From Zhengitettix transpicula (Eukaryota; Arthropoda; Insecta; Orthoptera; Tetrigidae): DNA of 64,000 nucleotides. Shown here piece by piece: positions 24,304 through 35,500 of the stretch. Within the stretch, counting starts at the first letter, position 1. Each line of letters begins with the position of its first letter. Both the position numbers and the translations under genes were made by a program. The stretch covers positions 86,656,032-86,720,031 of the forward strand of contig CM073591.1 in assembly GCA_037074705.1 (NCBI GenBank), read 5' to 3'. Under the pieces are notes generated by a model. The model saw only the letters and a program-made list of their open reading frames with translations. It had not been told where the DNA came from and made no database searches.

Positions 24304-24916
24304 AAAATTCTTTTTGTTACATTTTTACCAAACAACCCTCGTAGGCTGGTTTTTTAAAATCACCACACTTCATATCCGAAATGAATCCTTTATACGCTTA
24401 AGTAAATGTATCTACAATTTTCTCGCATTTTGGCCGCAACCTGTGTGTAAACAGCACATTTCGAATTTGTTAATCTAATATTTCTTATAATAAATTGTAA
24501 TTGGATTGAAATGTAATTGAACGCCGATCCCAATCAGGGGTGAAACGTTGTGTATTTTAAATATTGTGATTTAATTGTTATAATAAATATTTTCGACTAA
24601 TACGCTGGTTGTTTTAACATTTATTTTAAAAGAAATCAGAATATTATATAATATACCAGTTATTCATAATTATCCACTGTTAATTTTTATATAGAAGAAA
24701 CAAAAATCTATCAACATTCATTAACCACTACTTCTAATTATTTTTTTAAAATGTGAATATTATGTAAATTCCTAATATTATGTTGTGCTCAAAATATTTA
24801 TTAATTTTGTTGTCACAGCTGTTCTGTACACTCTAGTGTTACGAATTTTTGACATACAAGTTCACCTAAATTTGAGGATATTTTCGAGTAGATTTTTTAA
24901 TAATTACAATATACAT
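24304..24916. other. No gene recognised
   Basis: AT-rich. It may include the mariner 3' end, but no terminal repeat could be paired. Confidence 0.4.
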
Positions 24917-26391
24917 TGTAATAACCAGCTAAGAAAGACATGTAGTCTGCTCTTATTTTTTGTCAGATTTGTTTACGAACTCAGACTGAGGATCCTTGAG
25001 TGGCGCGTACATATAAAAGATAATGATAAAATTATGGGTAAGTGACCGACGGAACCCTGAAAGGCATCATAACAGATGGACGAGGCAATTATATTAAAAG
25101 GAAACGTTTAATTTAATTGATTGAGTGGCTCTCGGAGCGGGAGAACGGCAACAGATGGTGTTTGTTTGGCGAAAGTGGAAATGCAAAAAACTGTGAAAAC
25201 AAGGGAAGATTCTGGAGCCCGGATATAAATAAGAGGGCAGTTGGACAGTAAAGGATCCTACTCGATACAGGTTTTATAGGGTTTTCCTGTATCAATGGCG
25301 AATGCCGAGTAGGTCAATAAAATCGCAGCCAAGAGGCCCTAATAACTCGAAACTGCGTTTCCCTCCCCTCCTTTCCACCATTTCCCCCCTAACGCATGAT
25401 GGAGGCTAGCTCGGTGTGTGGTCGCGCGGAGGGCGGTTCCTCGGGAGGCCGGTGAGGTGGCTGATACCTTCTACAGGGCACCCTTTCATCCTACCTACCT
25501 ACATCAACTTCTATACACATAAAACCCCTTTCCTTCCCAGTCTTCCTTCCGGTGGGTTTGCTGCGGTCTGCTTTGGTTCAAGCCAATTTATTATTACCAT
25601 ATATCTATTGCCGAAGAGGGCTACACGCCCTATAACGGCTCTGGGAATTCTTCCCAGATAAAATACATTTGTTCGTTCGTTTCGACAGTAAAGGAGCTTC
25701 ATTATCATTTCGTGTGGACTGGAAACGGACGTGTCAGCGTGGAGAGCGGTGATGCAGGTCCGCAGGGACGGACGCGGGGCCAAGTTGAAGTGGCCGAAAC
25801 AATTGTTATGAACAGTTGGGAGTTGGCAAAAAGGAGAGATCATCGGATGGTAGGCCAAGATAGGTGGCCGAGAGTAATCAGCTGAACATCAGTCGTCAAC
25901 GGTTGGTGGGAGTTTCATCATGGAGGTCTGTCTGCCAGCAGAGGTGTTTGAATTCGTCGTGAGGGTAACGTCGTCAAGAAGAGGTGGCTGTGAAAGCTGA
26001 TGGGTGAGCGCAACCATGTGCCTTTTAAGCCTGTATTGAAGTGAGTGTGTGGACCAGAGAGCGTGTTTGTTTATTTTTCTGAATTAATAATTGCTAATAT
26101 AGGGTAAAAAGTGTCAGATTTCGTTTCATTCCTTTAATTCGTTTCAATCATTTCATTTCGTTTTTCATTTATTGAAACTGTATTTGTTTAATTGTAACAT
26201 TTTGTTCCGTTTCCTTATCAACCCAGTAAAGACCTTGAGGGTACCGAGTCCAATTATTTAAAATGTATTCTAGGTAAATAAAATTGTTTTGATTTATAAA
26301 ATTTCATCAGATTTGTGTAATTGAAAATTGTGTTTTAATAAATAATAATTGTTTGTTTAAATTGGTAGCTTTTCTTATTTGAGGTATTACA
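24917..26391 (+). mobile_element. LTR of the same retrotransposon family as 2226-3343, interrupted
   Basis: Begins TGTAATAACC and ends GGTATTACA. It shares many blocks with the first LTR, for example AACTGTGAAAACAAGGGAA, GTGGCCGAAACAATT, TTCCGTTTCCTTATCAACCC and AGTAAAGA. It is followed by ATGGCTACCACAACGTGGGG, which resembles a primer-binding-site region, so this is probably a 5' LTR whose internal part is lost. A 428-bp retroposon sits inside it. Confidence 0.75.
25244..25695 (+). mobile_element. SINE-like retroposon inserted in the LTR, 12-bp target duplication
   Basis: GACAGTAAAGGA occurs on both sides (25244-25255 and 25684-25695) of a 428-bp insert absent from the other LTR copy. The insert ends in GTTCGTTCGTTT, a short simple-repeat tail. 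Its first 100 bp (TCCTACTCGATACAGG.. to CGAATGCCGAGTAGG) match the R1 core hairpin in reverse orientation; the rest is unlike R1. No RNA polymerase III boxes were recognised. Confidence 0.75.
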
Positions 26392-26425
26392 TAAAATGGC
26401 TACCACAACGTGGGGAAAATTTCAT
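26392..26425 (+). other. Possible primer-binding-site region after the LTR
   Basis: TGGCTACCACAACGTGGGG directly after the LTR end has the TGG..ACGTGGGG layout seen downstream of many Ty3/gypsy-type 5' LTRs. Internal sequence is lost soon after. Confidence 0.4.
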
Positions 26426-26451
26426 TAATCAAAAATATATTAGTTGTTATT

Positions 26452-26452
<1 letters not shown>

Positions 26453-26489
<37 letters not shown>
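26453..26489. repeat. (AT)n microsatellite
   Basis: About 17 AT units directly following TTGTTATTACA, which resembles an LTR end. Confidence 0.9.
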
Positions 26490-26491
<2 letters not shown>

Positions 26492-29315
26492 CAGAAAATA
26501 CTGAATATGATTCATATTATAAATCAATTTCCTTGGGCGTCAGTTCATTTAATCTTCAACATTATTTATAATAAAATTTGTTTAATTCCAGCATATGTAA
26601 CTAGATGCAAAGTTCATCATGGTTCATTTTAAGGTTAGGGGAACGTCGGGCACTCTGCTAGTTACTTTATAAAACTTTCCTTTCATGTCTTTATAAAGCC
26701 CTATTTTTGATCGCATCGAGGGAGGTGTTTAAATATACTAGACTCAGAAATTATTAGTAAAACTGATTGTATCAGTTGAAAATCAATTTTTTTTGAGACA
26801 GTATTATCGTAGAATACGATGGTTTGTAATGTCATAACATTTAATAATTTTCTAACATTTAATGCCGAAAATGTAGCGAAGTTTGATATTTGCTGGTCAC
26901 CTTACAATAAATTGGTATCAAATGTACTCCACACCTTAGCAACGTTAAAAAGAAAACGCGGAAATCAAAAATCAAATTACAGCCATATTCAATGAAGAAT
27001 TCGTACAACTACTGACACATTAGGTTGTTAAAGATGATTGAACCTTAGTTTTTAGTTTTACAATACCAATATAATACACAGTGTCCCAGAAACTTTAATT
27101 TAAGAAAACAACCATACTCAAGTTTTTTATTAGTTTACTCATTTGTACTGTATGTCGTTTCTTTCAACATTCAGCATTATTATAAGTAAATGCCTCTTTC
27201 TTTTATTCTGATGGAAGTATTTCGTAAAGCACCACATCCACTTCCTAGAGTTCTCCCTGTTCCTTGTTCTCAACCACAGCACGTTATCTGATTAGTTAAT
27301 GCCAATGAAAACACTTAGGCATGATACGAGAACTCCAATGACGGAAAGTTTTCCCCTTCTATTAGTTGATTGGACAACGATGAAGATATTCTGATAAATA
27401 ATAAGAAAGATAGCCAAATACAGACAAAAGAAGTGATGATACAAATAAAACTCAACGGTTTTGAGAATTGTGCAGTCGTGTCGCTCTAGGCTCCTTTTCT
27501 TTCGTAGTACCTGAAGAAAGAATCAAGGCATTACAAAGACGTTGTGCTGTATATATATCAACACTTCTTTTGTCTATAATTGGCTATATTTCTGATATTA
27601 ATTTTCAAACAGACGTAAAGTTTTTATTATAATATTCTCTTAAACATAAAAGAAACGAGAGGTTATTCAAAAAAAGGAAAATATCTTATTGGTATTCACG
27701 ATTTGTATACATACAAACTTAATAAACATATAAATTGTACTCAACTTGGCTTATTGCCATGTGTTTCTGCCTCTATAATCGTTTAAAGGAAATGGTGTAT
27801 TCATAGCAGAATATTAAAAAGGTATTCATTCTTGAATTCATGCAAGACAAAAACCACTTGAGTTAAAAAGTACCTATTATATTTACTACTCGCAAAAACA
27901 TTTCGAGCCTCATCTTCCATATGCCAAGCAAATGATCAGTCTTAGTGTTGATTCTTAAATTGATCGGGTTGAGTAAGAAGTACTAAGAATATCTTCTTAT
28001 ATACTGTAATATTTAAATAATATTGGACTTTTAAATGAAAAATTATTCACTTTTACAAACATTTATTTTTAATTTTTAAACACATTTACACAATTTAAAA
28101 ATATATCTCAGAGTCTCTACTGGGTTTGATAATGGCGAATCATTTTATTTCTCAACTTAAACACAAAATTCAATTTAAAAGAGAAAATTAACGATGACGA
28201 AATTTACTTGTCAACGAAATTAAACTCAAAAGATGGATTCTAATATACAAATTTTAATCAAAAGAAGAAAACGAAATCTGACGTCTATCTTTTAATTAGG
28301 TTTACATAAATATTTGTTTTATATTGTTTCTCACGGCAGCATTACAGGATACCTTGTACTTGACGAAACACTATGGCGGGGTTTTGCACTGCTTCTAAAA
28401 ACTCACAGATTCTAAAATTAATATTTTTAGATAAAAAATCAGGAACCAGGATGAACCTCCTTTTCGTCTCTCCTTCGGTCGACTTCTGCTAATCCTGCCC
28501 GGCTATGTTCAGGTTTCGTAGTTCTGCTCAAGTGAATATTTCGTCTTGAGTAAAATGTTCATGGACCAATCAACTCTATTGGTTGGTAATCCTCGATATT
28601 TCTCTGCAAATTTCCTTTGAATATTTGAAATTGTCTTGTCTATTTCAACTCGATCAATTTCTGTCGTGTCTGACTGCTCACTGCTTCTACTTAACTTTAC
28701 TTTTTAAAAGAATATCTCGTCTATTTTAATACGACCTGTACTTGACCAAACCTTCCAGCCAACTTGACCTGAAGTCTACCATATCATAATGTGAACTGGC
28801 ACACACTCGTAATTTTGAGCGCGCATTGCTTCTTCCGACAAAGGAAACAATACCTGCCTACATTGATGCTGTGTTCTGTACCGCCGTCAAGAATAGATTT
28901 CTCAAACAATTAATTTTTATAATTTCTTAATTAATACCTTAATTAATTGGCATTAAAATACACTGAGCGCAATTAAACCATAGTACTAAGGCAAAATACT
29001 GAAATAATATGAATTAAATTAGTTAGTGTTACAAAAGTTTCAAATTATTGCTGATTCGAACTACATGCATATTTTCGAGATTAAAAATATGTTGTTGAAC
29101 ACTTCATCGGGAATTCTCATTTTCATTAGAATACCAGCATCGTGGTAGAAAACAGATATGCTTTATTTAGCTACATATTTTAATTTACGATTGCCTCTTA
29201 AATGGTGTTGTAAGTGATTAGATATATTAAATGTTACGAGAAGTAATTATTAAAATAGGTTTCAGTAATATTTTTTCTAATATTTCCCTTTCCATTGAAA
29301 TAGTACTATAAAAAA
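26490..29315. other. No gene recognised (downstream of gene B)
   Basis: About 2.8 kb of AT-rich sequence past the gene B poly(A) signal. I found no exon, SINE or transposon signature. Confidence 0.45.
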
Positions 29316-29321
29316 TTTATT
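29316..29321 (-). terminator. Gene B candidate poly(A) signal
   Basis: AATAAA on the minus strand about 100 bp beyond the stop codon of gene B, in AT-rich sequence. Its position is right for a 3' end, but such hexamers are common in AT-rich DNA. Confidence 0.45.
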
Positions 29322-29421
29322 CAATATACTTTTGATAAACTAATATAACATTGATTTACATAAGTCGTAGCTATAATCAAGATTTTAAACAGGTAGCTTT
29401 GAAAGAAGCTATTCAAGCTTT

Positions 29422-29573
29422 TTAGTCAACATTAAGTTGCCGGAAAGATCCTACAGCTCCAAAAACTTCTGTTGACGTCTTCGGTTTTCCAGATCGTTTC
29501 TTTTCGTCTGTCCCAAAGCGATCCTCCTCCAAAAAGAAATCTCTCCTATTCCGCAAATGCTGCATCCAAGCCT
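29422..29573 (-). CDS. Gene B exon 6 (terminal), stop codon
   Basis: 152 bp from acceptor AACACAG| to TAA at 29422-29424. It encodes AWMQHLRNRRDFF, an acidic-basic linker, SGKPKTSTEVFG and the C-terminal GSFRQLNVD. It matches the last exon of gene A in length and phase. It lies about 8 kb from exon 5. No other terminal exon of this kind occurs between them, so assigning it to gene B is the simplest reading. Confidence 0.85.
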
Positions 29574-32500
29574 CTGTGTTATAAAAAATGTTTAAGTATT
29601 GTTATTATAATAATTGATGTATAAGAAATGAAGTATGACTTAAATTACAAATAATTCTTCCTTCATTTCAATTATTGATACACTAGAAAATTTGTTATTC
29701 TAAAATAAGAATGTATTAGCAGTAGATAAACGTAGAACATTAAATTAACTTTAACTTAAAAGAACAGTAAATTTTACTTCAGATCTCTCATAATTGATAC
29801 GTAAATATGGATTAATCGTCAACACTTTTAAATTGAAATGACTCGTATGGTTTATTAATATTTTTGTATCTGTCCCTAATGTTCATCAGTCACCATTTTA
29901 AAATACAACTAATTGTTCATTTTCGAAATATAATTTTGAAAATCTGGATCTGTACAAAATAAATTATATATTTAAAAAAAAAAATCAATAATATCAATAG
30001 ATGATTATGGGAATATTGATGAAAGTTCCAAATTTTTAAAATTAGATATTTTAGAAAATCATTTATTAGTTTTCTTATTTAAATGCAGTCCGTTGAAAAC
30101 ATGGAGGGAAGGAATACAAAAAAATCAATTTTGGAATATTATGAAGGTGTTACTATTTGTTTTGGACATAATTAATCATTAATTACAAAATAAATATTTT
30201 TCGAGGTGTTTATTTCAATACTTCCTCTTTTTTCCCTGCCGAATATAATAATCTGAGACAGGTTTCATACGGCAATACATAAAATATAATTTTGCCGTTA
30301 AAAAATATTACGATCGCCTGTCTCACCCTTTATTTCAATTAAATGGAATTTTTATTATAATGAATGACGTACATATTAATTATGTAAACAGTTGTCATTA
30401 ACTTTTATGTATGAAAAAATTAAAACATCTTGTAATGAATTATTTTATTGGGCTGGGTATTTTATTTTAAAGCAAAAAAAAAGATTATTGACCATTAAAA
30501 ATATTTGTAAAAAGTTGATTAAAATAAGCACGAAAAACTCTGATCTCAGGAATCTGTGGATTACGTAGCTTGCACCAAATACGTACTACCTATTCCTGTG
30601 TTCAGTTGTCCGCTGTAGTTGGAGATCCCGGATTTTCCTTTTTCTGAATCCTGCTGCTGGATGGAGCGTCTCGGTCCTTGTTCTCCAATATTCGGCGGAT
30701 GACTTCGTACAACCAGTTGATGGGCAGGTGTATTTAACTCGGATAAGCATACACTTCGGGATCCGATCATCCAAACGTTCTTTCTGCCAACTCTTTCCAC
30801 GTCCTTCCATCACTCTCCTCGACGTCTTTATTTCAACTGTTCTCCTCAACGTCTTTATTGCAACTCCTCTCAAAATCTTTCCCCCTATTCCGGAGCTGGA
30901 CGTTTTCCCACCCTTAGCGTCACGGGCTTTTGTTGTTCTTAGCCGCATGGGATTTTCACATGGGCCGATGTACACTATCCTGGTATTAAAATAGCCACGT
31001 ACGTCTACCTGGGACATTCCAGGTCGGCGTCTCGAATTGGGAAACAAAAGAATTCTCCAAACGACAGCAAACAACATTTTCGAAGACAAAGCAAAATTAA
31101 ATTAAAATACACGCCTTACAATCTTGACCATTGAAAACTTAGATATATTCCACAAGGCCAAAGGATTTTGCCTTGTCATATATTTTATATAAGATATGAA
31201 ATATAAGATTACGAAGAGTCACAAAAATATGTACAATTCTATAAATCTAAAAAATAATTTAAAGTATAGTTACAATAATGTATGTTTCACTTAATGTCAA
31301 ATAAAGTGAATTTAGATCCCTTTGTTTCAATACAGCCCCATTTATGTGTTATGCAGTTAAATATTGACGGACGTCCGGGAGTTTTTGAGTGTGTAAAACT
31401 TTGGGTTTCTCCAATAGAAACTACCCTCTCTTGCTAGAATGTACGCAAAACTGTTTGTAAACCACAAAAACCCAGATTGACATGATGCAAATTTCTTATG
31501 ATCAGTGTTGACGATTTATATTCCATCCTAATTTTAAAATTTGGAACTTTCAGCAATATTCCCATAATCATCTTTAGTAAAAACAATTATATAATTTTTT
31601 AAATAATTTTCAACTCAGAAGAATCTCATATATAAAAATGCTTGGCATTGATTCTTTAAATATGGTTAAATATGAGATAATTGATGGTCAACTTCCTGTT
31701 AACAAATGGCAGCACTGCACCAATTTCAAAATGGCTAATATTGAGGTACGTATTAGACAGCGTTCTGTGATTGAATTCTTAACTGTGGCAGGTGAAACGG
31801 TCATTAGCATTCATGAACGGGTGAAAAATGTGTATGGTGATGAAGAATGGTCTGCGAGGGCTATTCTCTCGCAGGCAGAACCTTGTGGGACAGATACGAA
31901 GGGGCTATCTTTTGGGATGCCTTTTCCTCTCCGTATTTGACCTAAGGTTTCCACAAGCCGAGGCACCTCGGCCTGTTCTGTTCTGTTCTGTTCCGGGGTC
32001 ACAGACCTTGAGCATACGGTAAGAGTTGTCCACTATTCCCGTTGGAATAGTCGGCCAGCTGCCTCTTCCGCTATCGGAAGGGCGTGGGACAAGTACTCAA
32101 TGCCCGACCTACCTGATGCAGGTTTTTCTAGGGTTTATCCTGCATTTCTTTAGGCAATGCCGGATAGGATCCTTAAAATATAGGCCGGGGGCCCTAGTTA
32201 ACCCTTGACTACCTTCCTCTACCCTTCCACATCCCCCCTTTCAAATCCCTTCCTATGCTATTAAAGGGGAGTTGCCACCATGTAGCCTGTTACCTTCGCT
32301 GTAACGAAGCTGAAGGGCAAACGTCCGTGCGTCGACTTCTTGGGAAGAAAGACCACGCTTTTTACTGCAGTGGAATAAATGACTTGTTAAAAGGTGGACA
32401 AAATCTGTGGAACAGGACAGAGAATATTTTGAAAAGTGAAAATTTATTCACAAATGTTGTGAGTTTATGCTGTGTAAATTGAATTTAATTGTCTTGACAA

Positions 32501-35500
32501 ATAAAATAGAAAAAACAGGAAGCATAACTAATTGACTCACCCTCGTAGGTTCGACGTAACTTTGTAATTACGTGAGGGATCATGCATGCTGAGTGGAACG
32601 TAAGTCGTAGAAATGAAACTTGAAAAACAAATCGTTCTTGCGTAGTTTAAACTGAATAAATAAAAAGCCAAAGACAGAATATTAAAATTATAATATAATT
32701 AATATTATCACTATCAGTGTAATGAAGAACGAAGATACAAAATAAAACTTAACATGACAAACCGTCAGTTATTTCGAAACATATTTTGATCACCAACCAT
32801 ACCATAAATTTGGACAATTTCCAAATTTTAGATAAAGATTGCGGTTATAAATCAAAAATAGCATCTGAGACGTAACATATTAAAAATAATGTGCATTCAC
32901 TTATTGAATCCGACACTGACTTGTTAAGAAATATTTACAATTAATAAAATCTTCTCGGGATTCTAACCCAGTGAAAAATTGTTAGGGCGATGTTTCGAAG
33001 ATGTTCCCTGTGACTTTGCTAGAAGACTATGACAATGAACGTCTTCGAAACGTCGCGTCTACAATTTTTCACTCGGTCGAAGCCTGGGAAAATTGTATTC
33101 ATTCATTAATCCCAGAAAGACTGCTTTCAATATTTACAATGTTTTATTTCATGTTTCATAATTCTTCCTATTTATAAATTAATCTCTAAATTTTGGTTTA
33201 CATTTTTTTAATTCGTTAATTTATTCTCTGAATTTAGTTTAATATTCGTGTACTGTTTTATCTACAATTCAATAACTTTGTTTTCAGAAGCCCGATGAGG
33301 ACCAAAATTTATGACTTGATTAATTAAAATATAATTTATAAAGTGTGTTATCCGATGTTTTACTTATTCAATCGGAAAACAAATTTTAAATGTTCCTCCC
33401 AAATTTTCGACATTTTTTCCAGGATTTTGATTAACTCAGGGAATCAAATTTGGACAGACGTGCGTTTCGTAAATTATAGTTTTGTTATATTTTCAAATTA
33501 TTCGCCACTGAAGCACTAACAAACGAAAACTGTTGTGTTTCGCCAGAATTATAGTTAACTTACTTATTCGGTAAACTTGCGAAGGTCGGGAATTCATGTA
33601 TTCACAAACAATTAGTTTACTGTTAATCTATATAATTGTTTAGAATTTTCTCCAATGTCTTTTAATCATCTTCAATTATTAGTAGACCCGGATCTGGAAA
33701 ATCCACGAGAGATGGCTTACGTATGCACTAAATTTTCGTTCACCAACCCAGGAGAAAGGCTATTTACTTGTGAGGTCACTGTACTAATTATTGCAGTTCG
33801 TATGGGCGATGAATGTTTTTCGTCAAGGTCATGCTGCTTCCGGGACAAGTTGCAGAATCCCCGTCTAAATCTGCGATCTGACCGACCAGGACCCGGTGGG
33901 GGCGGACTAAAGAAGCGTCGTTGTGAGAACAGCCGTCCTTTCATGACATCACCAGGCGTAGGCAACGCGTCTGTGGGCAACCGGAAGAATCCAACTCTGT
34001 TGTCACCGCTGAATTTTCTTGCAAAATATTTCGCAACTACAGTCAGTGTGGTTCAGTGTTTAAAGGAGCTTACTTCTGATTGGCCACTTCATTTCACGAA
34101 ATAAAATTTTGAAAAATAATTGATTCGAGGGTTATTTCACTGATACAAGAGAAAAAGCTTATCCTTCCAATTCAATGGCTCTGCCATGTACGCAAGTTTT
34201 TCCATTAAATTGACACTATTTATGTGACCAAATCCGTTTCTTTTTTATTTCTTGCAGCATAATGTTCTGAGAACAAAATTTTTCTCGATGTGAACCAACC
34301 AAATTACTCATTTAAATGTATTTGAGGTGACTAAAAAATTAGTTCGGGACTTATATTAAGAAAATAATCGTGGACATATTGAAACTGAAATATTTAAAAA
34401 TTAGAATTCGTCTCTCCAAAGGAATGGTTAGCATGTATGGACATATTAGATATATCTTTGTGTGAATCAAATTCTTCCAAACACATGAAGATAGCTTTAT
34501 TATTATTATGAAATAGTATGCAAACGAGTGGGATTACTGTTTCATAACACAGTGCGTTTTATTAATGTGGCCATATTTCCTTTAAAATATATACTTCATT
34601 TTGCTACTTAAATGTGAATATGCCTTGGATTTATCAAGTTTTCTGTGAACAGTCAGCTCAAGTATTCTTATGTAAGTATTTTTCAGGTATTCCATTTCCT
34701 GCGTTAAAAAAATTAATGACACCAAGCAAAGTGAGAAAAAAATGCGAAGGAAAACATAGAGATGCAAAATATGGAGAGGATAATCAAGAAAAACTGGAGA
34801 ATCTAAAAGGCAGAAATAACAAGACAAGACAGATAAACCAGTTAAGGTTTGCTGTGGCTCGGAATGTTGTTATTTCCCTGATTTCTTTACTGTTCGTATA
34901 TTTTATTTGTAACTACATCTTCTTTTGGACAATTTATTACTTCGTCGCTACCACCGTCGCCAAGTAAACCTAAACTATCTGATTTATCTGTCTGGTTATC
35001 TACGCATTTTATTTCCTCAATTTTAGTGCTGATCTTCTCTATATTTCGCATCAGTTGTTTGTCCTTCGATTTTTCTCTCTCTTTGCTTGTTCTCTTTTTC
35101 ATTTTTTACTCAGACAAATACTTATAAAATAATTTCCTAATCCACTGTCAAAAATTTTAAAACCAGATAAGCTGAAATATAATACGCATTACGTTAAGAT
35201 TCGATATTAATTAATTAATCCATCTAGTCTTACTTGTGTTTTTAAATTGTCTTCCAATAAAACCAAAAATTGTTATTGATTCTGAACTTTAAAACGGGAC
35301 ACAACGAAACTGATTCATAATAATCAATATTTAATTATTAGATATGAATAAAATCTTTGTTATTTGCGTTTAGTAAATAATGTCATCCTGCAATATTTTC
35401 ATTCCATTAGCACGAGTGTTAATGATCGAAGAAAAGAAGACAGCAAAACAGACTAGGTAAGAATACGTTATGGATCAGTGACACTTGAACAAAGTTGTAC

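Noticed and set aside
25511..25858. 115-codon minus-strand frame
   Set aside because: It spans the SINE-like insert, the 12-bp target duplication and LTR sequence, so it is a chance frame across an insertion boundary.
34614..34967. 117-codon frame with hydrophobic C-terminus, possible membrane protein
   Set aside because: Lys-rich and AT-driven composition, no homology recognised, and no start or splice context. Not called as a gene.
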